Source: Carboxylicivirga caseinilyticus (GTDB taxonomy: Bacteria; Bacteroidota; Bacteroidia; Bacteroidales; Marinilabiliaceae). Taken from it: a stretch of 64,000 nucleotides of DNA. The notes below the pieces were generated by a model. That model was given only the letters and a program-made list of their open reading frames with translations. It had not been told where the DNA came from and searched no databases. Made by a program: the position numbers and the translations under genes. Location: NCBI GenBank assembly GCA_025499705.1, contig JAFMVE010000001.1, positions 62,001 through 126,000 on the forward strand, read 5' to 3'. Shown here one piece after another: positions 17,556-27,289 of the stretch; within the stretch, counting starts at the first letter, position 1, and every line of letters starts with the position of its first letter.

Positions 17556-18149
17556 ATGAAAGAAATGTGGGACGACCGCTTCAAAAATCCTGAATACGCA
17601 TATGGAATAGAACCAAATCGGGAATTCAAGGAATTTATTAATCAGCAAAAACCCGGGAAAATTTTATTATTGGGTGAGGGTGAAGGAAGAAATGCAGTTT
17701 ATGCAGCAAGTTTAGGATGGGAAGTGACAGCTGTGGATTTTAGTGAAGAAGGAAAAAAAAAGGCCCTTCAGCTAGCCAACAAACACAATGTTGAAGTAAA
17801 CTATATAATTCAGGACGTTACAGAATATGATGCACCCGAAAATACCTTTGATTGTATTGCCCTTATATTTTTACATATGCCTTCTGAAGGTTTGTATCCA
17901 ATGCTGCAAAATCTTCATAAAACATTAACTGACAGAGGAAATTTGTTTATCATCGGCTTTCATACCGATCAACTGAATTACTCAAGTGGAGGACCTAAAA
18001 AAGAAGATTGGTTATTGACTTCAGAAAAATTAAAAGTTGAATTGTCTGAATATACAATCATAAAGAATGATCATATTCTAACCGAATTATCACAAGGTTA
18101 TGCTCATCAGGGTAAAGGTAGTATTGTTATATTCAATGCTACTAAGTAA
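17556..18149 (+). CDS. Class I SAM-dependent methyltransferase
   Basis: A small soluble methyltransferase (197 residues). Motif I is ILLLGEGEGRNAVYAA (about 35-50), the acidic ribose-binding residue follows in VTAVDFS (about 58), and motif IV-like residues are in FDCIALIFLHMP. The opening MWDDRFKNPEYAYGIEPN is shared by TehB- and thiopurine-methyltransferase-like small enzymes in many bacteria. The substrate cannot be predicted and I do not assign tellurite resistance. Confidence 0.8.
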   Translation: MKEMWDDRFKNPEYAYGIEPNREFKEFINQQKPGKILLLGEGEGRNAVYAASLGWEVTAVDFSEEGKKKALQLANKHNVEVNYIIQDVTEYDAPENTFDCIALIFLHMPSEGLYPMLQNLHKTLTDRGNLFIIGFHTDQLNYSSGGPKKEDWLLTSEKLKVELSEYTIIKNDHILTELSQGYAHQGKGSIVIFNATK

Positions 18150-18162
18150 CTTCATCAATATT

Positions 18163-18170
18163 TAAATTTG
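18163..18170 (+). promoter_or_regulatory. Candidate -7 box for the SIMPL gene
   Basis: TAAATTTG matches TAnnTTTG 35 bases before the ATG at 18205. No -33 element recognised. Confidence 0.4.
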
Positions 18171-18204
18171 TTACAATCTATTAATCTAATCTTAATTCAA
18201 CGTA

Positions 18205-18906
18205 ATGATGAAGAAATCCCTAATTCTTAATATCCTGCTGTTCGTAACACTGACAATCAGTGCACAAACAAGCAAAAATTTTATTGATCAGCCCTATATT
18301 GAGGTAAGTGGTAAAGCTGAATTAGAAATTGTTCCAGACATGATTTACCTTAAAGTAGTGATTGATGAAAAAGATTCAAAGACTAAGGCTACATTAGAAC
18401 AACAAGAGCAAAAAATGATGAAGGCCCTGGCGGGTATTGGAGTTGACACCAAAAAAGATGTCGCTGTAATTGATTACACAAGTAAGTTTCAGGAACATTG
18501 GATCAAACGCACCAATATTAATACCTCAAAACAATATGAAATACTGGTTCATAGCGGTAAAATGGTTGCTGAAATATTCATAGAACTTGAAAAAATAGAT
18601 ATCTCTAATATTTCAGTTACAAAACTTGATCATACAAAGATAGAGGAATATAGAAAAGAAGTGAAAATATTGGCTATTAGAGCCGCAAAAAGCAAGGCTG
18701 AAATATTAATGGAAGCAATTGGTCAGAAAGCAGGAAAGGCTCTGTATATTCAGGAAATAAGCCGGAATATATATCAACCTCGAACTATGGCTTCGAATAC
18801 TATTATGAAACTCAGTTCTGCTGCATCGGATCAATATATACCTGATGTAGAATTTCAAAAATTGAATCTGGAAGCAGAAATACAGGCACGTTTTGTAATC
18901 GAATAA
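18205..18906 (+). CDS. SIMPL (DUF541) domain periplasmic protein
   Basis: A signal peptide (about 1-20, ending LTISAQ) precedes a DUF541/SIMPL domain covering nearly the whole protein: YIEVSGKAELEIVPDMIYLKVVID is the conserved opening strand, followed by the ATLEQQEQKMMKALAGIGV helix and a second repeat from about 100. Family members form ring-like periplasmic or outer-membrane-associated oligomers, and some reduce oxidative damage (YggE). The specific role here is unknown. It converges on the phosphate transporter gene, with a shared hairpin between them. Confidence 0.85.
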   Translation: MMKKSLILNILLFVTLTISAQTSKNFIDQPYIEVSGKAELEIVPDMIYLKVVIDEKDSKTKATLEQQEQKMMKALAGIGVDTKKDVAVIDYTSKFQEHWIKRTNINTSKQYEILVHSGKMVAEIFIELEKIDISNISVTKLDHTKIEEYRKEVKILAIRAAKSKAEILMEAIGQKAGKALYIQEISRNIYQPRTMASNTIMKLSSAASDQYIPDVEFQKLNLEAEIQARFVIE

Positions 18907-18922
18907 GTAGACCTGAAACATT

Positions 18923-18949
18923 AAAAAAGCCGCAGTAAAACTGCGGCTT
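18923..18949 (-). terminator. Terminator between converging genes
   Basis: AAGCCGCAG / CTGCGGCTT with a five-base loop. On the minus strand it is followed by six T residues and ends the Na/Pi transporter gene; on the plus strand the T run is poor, but it may also serve the SIMPL gene. Confidence 0.85.
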
Positions 18950-18969
18950 GAAAATATAATCAGATAAAA

Positions 18970-20664
18970 TTACTGCGGATTTACTTCAGCCAATGCTTCA
19001 GTTACATTAATTATGAAGTCACCTATTTTTTCACACTCCGAGAATAAATCATTAAAGATTATACCTGCCTCATAAGTATAAACTTCGTTTTTAATATTGT
19101 CTAAGTGTTCAACTTTTAATTGATTTCGATAACTGTTAATTTCCATTTCCAATAATTTAGCTTTTTCTAAATTGACAGTTTCAGAGCTGTCTTCTAAATT
19201 ATGGATCATTAATACAATGGCTTCATCAACAAGGCTAAACATCAACTCCAGCTTCTTCATTATTTCATCCGAAAACTTGATGTTTGAGTTGCGCATACGA
19301 ACCATTGTTCGTGCTAAATTATAATTACTGTCAGCTATACTTTCAAGATCATTAACTACCTTAAACATTGCCCTTACGCGCTTTCTTCCCAAATCACTTA
19401 ATCTTCCCTGATTAACCTGAGCAAGGTAATTAGCAATTTCAACTTCAACATTATCTGAAATACCCTCATACTTCTCAATACGGGCAAATTTTTTGGTAAA
19501 CTTTACATCTTTATCAGTTACAGCAAGCTTTTTAACCATCTCAAACATCTTTTGAGTTAGCTGACCAAACCAATGTATTTCCTTCCTCGCTTGTATCACC
19601 GATAATTCAGATGTAGATAACATTCCTGTAGTAATGAACTTTAATCTAAATTCTTCATCTTCATTTTCAGTAGCTGGTACTAATCTGACTACTGCATTTT
19701 GAAACAATGGTACAAACCAAATAAAAATCAGAACATTTATAACGTTAAAGGAAGTATGAAAAATAGATAAAGCTGTTGGAATGGCAGTAACTGATTCGTT
19801 AGGTGAAGCACCGAACTTTTGTGTCATAAAATAGTCAATACCTCCAACAAAAGTTTTAAAGATCAACAACATCCAGATTACACCCAAAAGATTGAATAAT
19901 AAATGAACCCGAGCAGCACGCTTTGCAGATACATTTGCCACAGCCGCCGCGAGATTGGCTGTAATAGTGGTTCCTATGTTTTCGCCCATTACCATAGCTG
20001 CTGCTAAATGAAATGGGATCCATCCCTGTGTACACATTACAAAAGTTAAGGCCATGGTAGCACTCGATGATTGTATAACAATGGTAAGTACGGTACCTAT
20101 AAATAAAAATATAAGTGTCGAACCAAAACCAAGATTAGTGTAATTTTGAACGAAACTCAGAACTTCAGGATTTTCCTTAATATTTGGAACAGAATCCTTT
20201 AGGTATTCTAAACCTAAGAAAAGTAATGCAAATCCAACCAAAAATTCACCCCATGATCTTCGTGAGGCATTTTTTGAAAATATCAATGGAAGGCCAATAC
20301 CTATCATTGGCAGTGCATATGCACTAATTTTTACCTTAAATCCAAATAAAGTAATAATCCATCCAGTAACAGTTGTACCAATGTTAGCTCCCATAATAAC
20401 GCCAATTGATTCTACAAGTGACATCAAACCGGCATTAACAAAACTAACCAACATTACAGTTGTTGCTGATGAAGATTGAATGATGGTTGTTACTAAAAAT
20501 CCTGTTAGAACACCTAAAAACCTGTTAGATGTCATTGCAGACAAGATTTTTCGCATTCGAGATCCCGCAACTTTTTGGAGAGCCTCACTCATCATCTTCA
20601 TTCCATACAGGAATAAACCCAATGAACCTACTAGAGTTAATAAATCAAAAAGTGAATAATTCAT
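18970..20664 (-). CDS. Na+/phosphate cotransporter with PhoU-like domain
   Basis: A 564-residue transporter of the NptA/PNaS family. The membrane half (about 1-310) contains the two inverted-repeat QSSSAT motifs (IIQSSSATTVML near 62 and VIQSSSATMALT near 200) typical of SLC34-like sodium-phosphate symporters. The C-terminal third (about 345-560) is a helical PhoU-like domain with the acidic IARIEKYEGISDNVEVEI segment. It likely imports or exports phosphate across the inner membrane. It stands alone as a transcription unit. A small membrane ORF lies 178 bases upstream on the same strand. Confidence 0.9.
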   Translation of the reverse strand: MNYSLFDLLTLVGSLGLFLYGMKMMSEALQKVAGSRMRKILSAMTSNRFLGVLTGFLVTTIIQSSSATTVMLVSFVNAGLMSLVESIGVIMGANIGTTVTGWIITLFGFKVKISAYALPMIGIGLPLIFSKNASRRSWGEFLVGFALLFLGLEYLKDSVPNIKENPEVLSFVQNYTNLGFGSTLIFLFIGTVLTIVIQSSSATMALTFVMCTQGWIPFHLAAAMVMGENIGTTITANLAAAVANVSAKRAARVHLLFNLLGVIWMLLIFKTFVGGIDYFMTQKFGASPNESVTAIPTALSIFHTSFNVINVLIFIWFVPLFQNAVVRLVPATENEDEEFRLKFITTGMLSTSELSVIQARKEIHWFGQLTQKMFEMVKKLAVTDKDVKFTKKFARIEKYEGISDNVEVEIANYLAQVNQGRLSDLGRKRVRAMFKVVNDLESIADSNYNLARTMVRMRNSNIKFSDEIMKKLELMFSLVDEAIVLMIHNLEDSSETVNLEKAKLLEMEINSYRNQLKVEHLDNIKNEVYTYEAGIIFNDLFSECEKIGDFIINVTEALAEVNPQ

Positions 20665-20842
20665 GTTAATTGTAGTAGCTATTCTTAAAATTTAAAATTC
20701 AGATTCAAATATGCCAATTTTTCAACTTATTAGCTTAAATATTCAAATGAATTAACACAATTTTCTGGAAAATAGCTTAAAGGACAGATTATGTATAATT
20801 AATCTGATTAGAAAAAGAAGGAAATTTTAATAAAGAAGACAA

Positions 20843-20959
20843 TTAAAATACAACCAAAACAATTATCAGAGAAAGGATAAAAATTTGAAGAATCAGAAAT
20901 CGTTCAGGAATACCAATGCTTTTAAGGTTTTTTTGTAATTGTAAAATTGCCATCTTCAT
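20843..20959 (-). CDS. Possible 38-residue membrane peptide
   Basis: A short minus-strand frame with ATG at 20957-20959 and TAA at 20843-20845. The first half is polar and amphipathic (ending IGIPERFL), the second half is one hydrophobic segment (ILQIFILSLIIVLVVF). It lies in a long gap upstream of the Na/Pi cotransporter gene on the same strand. I do not recognise it. AT-rich DNA produces such hydrophobic frames by chance, so the call rests only on the regular amphipathic-plus-membrane layout. Confidence 0.3.
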   Translation of the reverse strand: MKMAILQLQKNLKSIGIPERFLILQIFILSLIIVLVVF

Positions 20960-21203
20960 AACACGATGATTTTAAAACGATTATTCTAAATCATTTTGAT
21001 TAACAAAAATTGAAATGTTTCCAGTTAATAAGGTTAGACGAGTCTTTTTTTAAAAGGTTGCTTTAATTTTAAAATTTTGTTGATTTAATATTTACATAAA
21101 TACCTAAAGTATTACATTAGTGATATTTACGGATATCATTAAAAAATATCCTATATATTTTAAATGCTAAATTTTACCTGATTTATTTTTTTTTAATACT
21201 AAA
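20960..21203. other. AT-rich gap upstream of the methionine leader
   Basis: No gene seen. Two overlapping short inverted repeats lie just upstream of the leader ORF: TGATAT/ATATCA (21121-21138) and GGATAT/ATATCC (21131-21151). They could be an operator for the methionine unit, but no known regulator site is recognised and I could not fix a promoter. Confidence 0.3.
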
Positions 21204-21329
21204 ATGTCTTTATTTGCTTTGCATATGAAATTATTAAATAATCATATAGAAACTATCCGGATTGGTGAACTTACATCACCAATATGTGCTTCATGTACAA
21301 CAATGATGTGTATGATGATGACAATGTAA
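21204..21329 (+). CDS. Putative Met/Cys-rich leader peptide upstream of metY-hom
   Basis: A 41-codon frame from ATG 21204, or 34 codons from the in-frame ATG 21225, ending at TAA 21327. Its last 14 residues read CASCTTMMCMMMTM: six Met codons (21303, 21306, 21312, 21315, 21318, 21324) and three Cys codons (21285, 21294, 21309). It lies 106 bases in front of the gene that makes homocysteine from O-acetylhomoserine, so the codons match the pathway product and its sulfur donor. This is the form of an attenuation leader whose ribosome stalls when charged tRNA-Met or tRNA-Cys is scarce. Amino-acid leader peptides are known in Bacteroidota for tryptophan; I do not know of this one as described. Confidence 0.65.
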   Translation: MSLFALHMKLLNNHIETIRIGELTSPICASCTTMMCMMMTM

Positions 21330-21396
21330 TTGTCACAACGCATCGTATCTGAAAATCAAAAAAGACATACTAAACAGACCGGTGCGAAAGCTCCGG
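21261..21396 (+). promoter_or_regulatory. Leader RNA with competing hairpins before metY
   Basis: Four helices can be drawn. ATTGGTGA/TCACCAAT (21261-21268 with 21276-21283) lies before the Met run. GACAAT/ATTGTC (21320-21334) covers the leader stop codon. CCGGTGC-GAAA-GCTCCGG (21379-21396) has a GNRA loop and one U-U mismatch. CGCATCG (21339-21345) can pair over seven bases (one G-U) with CGGTGCG (21380-21386), which excludes the GNRA hairpin. A stalled ribosome at the Met codons would reach about 21340 and could decide between the last two. No U tract follows the GNRA hairpin, so a translational or Rho-dependent switch is more likely than an intrinsic terminator. Confidence 0.45.
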
Positions 21397-21423
21397 AAGT
21401 TAAACGTGGAATATTAACCATAA

Positions 21424-22731
<1,308 letters not shown>

Positions 22732-22830
22732 CATTAGCAATCACAGAATTTACTGAGTGAAGAGTATTCAAATTACATTAGAAACACAACTTGCAATTTT
22801 GGTAAAATCTGTGATTTCATTTTTCAATCA

Positions 22831-22863
22831 TTTGAAACTTTCTGTTGATTAACTTTATTTTTG
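22831..22863 (+). promoter_or_regulatory. Bacteroidota-type promoter in front of hom
   Basis: TTTG (22831-22834), a 21-base spacer and TATTTTTG (22856-22863) match both promoter boxes with the same spacing as the lpxH promoter. It suggests hom can be transcribed independently of the metY leader. Confidence 0.55.
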
Positions 22864-22884
22864 CAGACAAATTGAAACATTATA

Positions 22885-24081
22885 ATGAAACAGAAACTAA
22901 ATATCGGATTGTTTGGTTTTGGTGTTGTAGGAGAAGGACTGTATGAAGTTTTAAAAACCAGTCCCTCTTTTGATGCTAAAATAACCAAGATATGTGTTAA
23001 AAATAAAAAGCCTCGTTCCATCTCTGAAGATCATTTCTGCTACGATCCTGATCAGATATTAGAAGATCCTGAAATAAATACAGTAGTTGAATTAATTGAT
23101 AATGCCGATCAGGCATATGCGATTGTTAAAAAAGCACTTCAAAAAGGTAAAAACGTCGTTTCGGCCAATAAAAAAATGCTTGCTGAAAATCTGAGTGAAA
23201 TGCTTCAACTACAAAAAGAGAACAATGTGTCATTGTTATACGAAGCGTCGGCATGTGGAAGTATACCTGTTATCAGAAATTTAGAAGAGTATTACGACAA
23301 CGATTTATTATTATCCGTTACAGGTATATTAAATGGTTCATCCAACTACATTCTTTCTAAAATTTTTGACCACAACCAATCGTATACTACAGCATTAAAA
23401 GATGCTCAGGATCTGGGTTTTGCCGAGAGTGATCCTTCATTTGATGTAGAAGGTTATGATTCACTTTTTAAATTAATCATTCTTACTCTTCATAGTTTTG
23501 GAACCGTAATTGATCCAAAAGATGTTTTAACTTATGGTATATCAAATATCTCTGATTTCGATATTAAATATGCCCGCGAAAAAGGTCAGAAAATAAAACT
23601 GGTTGCTCAGGTTGAACGACTTGAAGATAAAAACATCAGTTTATTTGTTCTACCACGTTTTCTGGGTAAAGATAAATACATCTATAGTGTTGAAGATGAA
23701 TTCAATGGAGTAGTAATTAAAGGCTTAGCTTACGACAAACAGTTTATGTTTGGAAAAGGGGCAGGAGCACATCCAACAGGATCAGCGGTTTTATCTGATA
23801 TTACCGCTTTGGCTCATAATTACTCTTACGAATACAAAAAATTAAATTATTCCGGAGGCTTTACTTATAATAAAGATAAGGCTATTGAGTTATATGTTCG
23901 CTTTAAAGATGAGAGTGTACTCAAACACTTTAATTTTGAGCAAATAAATGAAGAATACCGTGGTCCAGAAAATAGTTACAAAATAGGTTTAATTAAAATT
24001 TCAGAGCTTCTGAAAATACAGGATAAACTGCGTGAACTGGATATATTTATTGCTATTACAGGATCGACATTAAACTACTAA
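22885..24081 (+). CDS. hom: Homoserine dehydrogenase
   Basis: Reduces aspartate semialdehyde to homoserine, the branch point to methionine and threonine. The NAD(P)-binding GLFGFGVVGEGLYEVL opens the protein (about 6-21). The catalytic domain has EASACGSIPVIRNLEEYYDN and the signature NGSSNYILSKI (about 150-160), followed by AQDLGFAESDPSFDVEGYDSLFK. It is a monofunctional enzyme of 398 residues with no fused aspartokinase, and I see no clear C-terminal ACT domain, only about 80 extra residues. The position 153 bases after metY makes a methionine cluster, and a local promoter lies between the two. Confidence 0.9.
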   Translation: MKQKLNIGLFGFGVVGEGLYEVLKTSPSFDAKITKICVKNKKPRSISEDHFCYDPDQILEDPEINTVVELIDNADQAYAIVKKALQKGKNVVSANKKMLAENLSEMLQLQKENNVSLLYEASACGSIPVIRNLEEYYDNDLLLSVTGILNGSSNYILSKIFDHNQSYTTALKDAQDLGFAESDPSFDVEGYDSLFKLIILTLHSFGTVIDPKDVLTYGISNISDFDIKYAREKGQKIKLVAQVERLEDKNISLFVLPRFLGKDKYIYSVEDEFNGVVIKGLAYDKQFMFGKGAGAHPTGSAVLSDITALAHNYSYEYKKLNYSGGFTYNKDKAIELYVRFKDESVLKHFNFEQINEEYRGPENSYKIGLIKISELLKIQDKLRELDIFIAITGSTLNY

Positions 24082-24102
24082 ACACATAAATTATAAGATA
24101 CT

Positions 24103-24127
24103 AAAGGGCAATTAATTTGCCCTTTTT
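24103..24127 (+). terminator. Rho-independent terminator after hom
   Basis: AAAGGGCAA / TTGCCCTTT with a five-base loop running into TTTTTT, 21 bases after the stop. Confidence 0.9.
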
Positions 24128-24167
24128 TGTTTTATTAAATTTACTTTACACAGATTATAATCAAATA

Positions 24168-25019
24168 TTACAACGCATCTATATGCACAGTAGCTTGAAT
24201 ATCATGATTTTGTTTAATTAAAATCTCATACTTAGTTCCAATTTCATGAGCTTCATCCAGACTTAAAGTTCCTGGTAATCGAATATGAACTGTCATTTCT
24301 GTGTGATTACCATAATGATGAATCAAAAAATGATGCGGACGAATATCATAATCACATACCTGACCGGAAAGTTCAATAATTTCCTTCTGTAAAACTTCAT
24401 CAATAGACTCACCTAATAAATGGCTGATATTATCCTTTAGAATAGTATAGGTAGTATGGAATAATAGAATTGATACACAAATACCCAGAACTCCATCAAT
24501 CCACCAGTAATAATCACCTAAAAAGATACCTATTAATATAATGGCTGAAGAAATAGCATCGGATCGATGGTGCCAACCATCAGCTATCATTGATCTAGAT
24601 TTGGTTTTTCTTCCAATAATTATTGAATATTGTGCCATCAATTCTTTAACAACAACTGATATAATGGTTACAATCATGGCTAATTTGCCAAAAACCACTT
24701 CTTCGTGACTTCTAAGTTTTACAATAGATTCCATCAGAAAATTAAAACCTATTACAGCCAATAAAATCCCAACCACCAATGAAGCTATAATTTCAGCTCG
24801 TCCATGTCCGTATGGATGCTCATCATCAGCTGGCATAGCCGAAATTTTTAAACCTACTAAAACCGCAACTGAAGATATACTATCACTTAAAGTATGCCAG
24901 GCATCAGCTATAATAGCAACAGATCCGCTTACAACACCAGCCCAAAACTTGATAGCAAATAAGCCAATATTCAAAATAATAGATGTATAAGTTGCAATAA
25001 TACCTGATTTATTTTCCAT
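24168..25019 (-). CDS. Cation diffusion facilitator (CDF) family efflux transporter
   Basis: Exports divalent metal ions in exchange for protons. Six membrane helices occupy about residues 8-205; the metal-site helices carry the paired motifs DAWHTLSDSISS (helix 2) and DGWHHRSDAISS (helix 5), giving the HxxxD pattern of Zn/Fe/Co-type CDF proteins. The C-terminal cytosolic domain (about 210-283) has the HHFLIHHYGNHTEMTVHIRLPG segment with several His that can bind regulatory metal. Specificity among Zn, Fe, Cd and Co cannot be settled. Single-gene unit. Confidence 0.9.
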   Translation of the reverse strand: MENKSGIIATYTSIILNIGLFAIKFWAGVVSGSVAIIADAWHTLSDSISSVAVLVGLKISAMPADDEHPYGHGRAEIIASLVVGILLAVIGFNFLMESIVKLRSHEEVVFGKLAMIVTIISVVVKELMAQYSIIIGRKTKSRSMIADGWHHRSDAISSAIILIGIFLGDYYWWIDGVLGICVSILLFHTTYTILKDNISHLLGESIDEVLQKEIIELSGQVCDYDIRPHHFLIHHYGNHTEMTVHIRLPGTLSLDEAHEIGTKYEILIKQNHDIQATVHIDAL

Positions 25020-25144
25020 TTCTTTTTAGGTTTGATATAATCAATTCATTTAAATCTAATAAATATTAAATAACTAAAATCAATTATTAATTTAATAATC
25101 TACCTATTACGTTAATATAATCACAGAAAAACAATAATAGCAAT

Positions 25145-26281
25145 TCAATCTTCTGTAACGTAAAACAAATCAGAAATAATACGATCAGTTATAAATTTCT
25201 TATCCCGGGTAACTTTACACCACCCATCTACAACTTCTATATTACCAAATTTTAACTGTTTTTCAACTTCCCTAAAGGCAAAAACCTTAAGATCAGAATT
25301 GGTCAACTGATTAATAAACTCATAATCGAAACCTTTGGAGGTTCTCAATCCTAGCATTATTCTTTCGTTGTATATATCAATAGGAGAGAGTATCTCATCT
25401 TCCCAAAAGCCTTTTCCTGATGTAACTTTATTACTGTAACCAACAAGATCTCTGACATTCCAACGACGAATCTTTCCATCAAATGAGTGAGCAGAAGGAC
25501 CTATTCCAAGGTAAGGTTCGCCTGTCCAGTAACTGCTATTGTGTTTTGAATACAATCCTGGTTTAGCAAAATTAGATATCTCATAGTTTTCAAATCCTGC
25601 ACTTTCAAGTTTTTTAACCAGAATTTCAAACTGATCAAAACTTACTTCTTCCGGTAATTCCTTTAATTTTCCTTTTTTCAGTAATTCGTAATAAGGGGTA
25701 CCTTTTTCAAACGTTAAATGATAAGCAGATATATGTTGAACATCAGCATCTATAGCTAAATCTATATTCCGATTCCATTCATCCCAGCTCATATATGGTA
25801 AACCATAAATCAAATCAATACTCACATTATTAACAGATGATTCTTTTAAAATTCGAATTGCATCATGTGCCTGTTTAGCATTGTGCCTACGATTCATTTT
25901 TCGTAAATGGGCATCATGAAAACTCTGAATTCCCATACTCACACGATTTACACCTAATTGATGTAAACCTTTGATGTATTCTTGAGTCACATCATCAGGA
26001 TTTACTTCAACAGTAATTTCTTCTATTTGAGTGAAATCAAAATTACTTCGGAGATATTCAAAAATGATTTGCCACTCAGTAAAAGTTAAAACTGATGGAG
26101 TACCTCCTCCAAAATAAAGAGTCTTAATATAATCAATGTTAAAAAAATCCTTTTGTAACAATATTTCTTTGCAGATTGCATTTATAAAACTAGATTTCAA
26201 ACTCTGATCTGTTGTTTTATAAAAATCACAATATGAACATCTGGTATAGCAAAAAGGAATATGTGCGTAAATGCCCGCCAT
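25145..26281 (-). CDS. hemW: Radical SAM heme chaperone HemW
   Basis: A 378-residue radical SAM protein with the HemW opening GIYAHIPFCYTRCSYCDFY; the cluster ligands are C11, C15 and C18 (CX3CX2C, whereas true HemN has CX3CX2CXC). Also present are the FGGGTPS SAM motif (about 57-63), the VNPDDVT strand and GVNRVSMGIQSFHD. The C-terminal HemW domain contains NSSYWTGEPYLGIGPSAHSF. The protein hands heme to membrane enzymes rather than oxidising coproporphyrinogen. It is divergent from the VanZ-like gene, with a parS site in the 106-base gap. Confidence 0.92.
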   Translation of the reverse strand: MAGIYAHIPFCYTRCSYCDFYKTTDQSLKSSFINAICKEILLQKDFFNIDYIKTLYFGGGTPSVLTFTEWQIIFEYLRSNFDFTQIEEITVEVNPDDVTQEYIKGLHQLGVNRVSMGIQSFHDAHLRKMNRRHNAKQAHDAIRILKESSVNNVSIDLIYGLPYMSWDEWNRNIDLAIDADVQHISAYHLTFEKGTPYYELLKKGKLKELPEEVSFDQFEILVKKLESAGFENYEISNFAKPGLYSKHNSSYWTGEPYLGIGPSAHSFDGKIRRWNVRDLVGYSNKVTSGKGFWEDEILSPIDIYNERIMLGLRTSKGFDYEFINQLTNSDLKVFAFREVEKQLKFGNIEVVDGWCKVTRDKKFITDRIISDLFYVTED

Positions 26282-26290
26282 GTCTAAGAT

Positions 26291-26306
26291 TGTTTCACGT
26301 GAAACA
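26291..26306. promoter_or_regulatory. parS centromere site (ParB binding), perfect palindrome
   Basis: TGTTTCACGTGAAACA is a perfect 16-base palindrome that fits the universal bacterial parS consensus TGTTNCACGTGAAACA. It lies in the gap between hemW and the VanZ-like gene, not inside a coding sequence. Two more sites of this type lie at 40473 and 40700. Confidence 0.85.
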
Positions 26307-26387
26307 TTGTGTTTCAGTGCATTATTAACAGTTTATCAACACTTTTTAAACAATTCCGTTATAGTTATTAACAATTTAGAATTTAAA

Positions 26388-26810
26388 ATGTCAAGATTCA
26401 TAAAATACCACAAAACATTAACCATAATGTTGGTTGTTACCTTCTTAAGTTTGATGAATACATCCGATATAGAGCCTCGAAAAATATTTTCAATTCCACA
26501 TTTCGATAAAATTGTTCATTTCCTGATGTATTTCACAATGGCTTTTTTTCTTATGTTTGAGTACTACCTTCATCACAAACATAAAATTACACGTATAGTT
26601 CAAATACTTTTAATTCCTCTATTTTGGGGAGCCAGCATGGAAATGGCACAATTTTTATTAACCAATTATCGTGGAGCAGAATGGTGGGATATGATTGCTA
26701 ATACTTTAGGAGTAATAACAGCTTATTTCTTTGTGTATATTTTTAGACATAACAAATTAATAAGCTATCTGATACTCTTTCCCTTTAATAAAAGACAACC
26801 TATAATTTAA
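26388..26810 (+). CDS. VanZ-like membrane protein
   Basis: About 140 residues and four membrane helices with the VanZ-family pattern FDKIVHFLMYFTMAFFLMFEY (about 35-55), then GASMEMAQFLLTNYRGAEWWDMIANTLGVI (about 88-117) with its Glu, Gln, Arg and Asp. I chose the ATG at 26388; a frame extension back to 26271 would cross the parS site and the start of hemW and is unlikely. The family has no proven general function outside glycopeptide resistance. The 3' end overlaps the converging Rrf2 gene by 11 bases. Confidence 0.75.
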   Translation: MSRFIKYHKTLTIMLVVTFLSLMNTSDIEPRKIFSIPHFDKIVHFLMYFTMAFFLMFEYYLHHKHKITRIVQILLIPLFWGASMEMAQFLLTNYRGAEWWDMIANTLGVITAYFFVYIFRHNKLISYLILFPFNKRQPII

Positions 26811-27243
26811 TATAGTCGCCTTTTTCTTTCATATTAGTAATGATTTTTTCAATGCTTTCGTTCACAAAAAAGTCCTTCATCTGCTTACGAATATCATGAT
26901 ACTGATCGTGTACAGGACAAGCTTTTCCTTCACTATGATTACTCTTACATGATTTTAAGCCAATCAAACAGTTTGTAAAAACATCTTCTCCATCAATTAT
27001 TGAAACAATATCATAAAGAGTAATTTCCCCAGGTTTTCGTCCTAAACCAAACCCACCATGTGGTCCTTTGGTACTTTTTAACAACTTCTGTTTGGCTAAA
27101 CTTTGAAGAATCTTTCCCAAAAATGGAGTTGGAATATCGAGTTCTTTTGATATTTGTTTAATTCCTATTTTTTTTCCTTCATCATCGTTTACAGCTAAAT
27201 AAATAACTGCACGAATAGCGTATTTACAAGTATTTGATAGCAT
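26800..27243 (-). CDS. Rrf2-family transcriptional regulator with three cysteines
   Basis: A 147-residue winged-helix repressor. The Rrf2 opening MLSNTCKYAIRAVIYLAV and the recognition region IGIKQISKELDIPTPFLGKILQSLAKQKLLKSTKGPHGGFGL are complete. Three cysteines follow (NCLIGLKSC and KACPVH, residues about 92-110), the place where IscR, NsrR and RsrR hold an Fe-S cluster; the C-X6-C spacing differs from IscR. It may sense Fe-S status, redox or nitric oxide. The lutB and rpiB genes lie just upstream on the same strand, 46 bases away. Confidence 0.85.
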   Translation of the reverse strand: MLSNTCKYAIRAVIYLAVNDDEGKKIGIKQISKELDIPTPFLGKILQSLAKQKLLKSTKGPHGGFGLGRKPGEITLYDIVSIIDGEDVFTNCLIGLKSCKSNHSEGKACPVHDQYHDIRKQMKDFFVNESIEKIITNMKEKGDYIKL

Positions 27244-27289
27244 GTTGATTTATTTGAAGGCTAAAATAAAGAAAATCATTATAAAACCT

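Noticed and set aside
17556-18149. Tellurite resistance methyltransferase
   Set aside because: Similarity is only to the general class I methyltransferase fold; no tellurite genes are nearby.
21379-21396. GNRA hairpin before metY as an intrinsic terminator
   Set aside because: No T run follows within 15 bases, so intrinsic termination is not supported.
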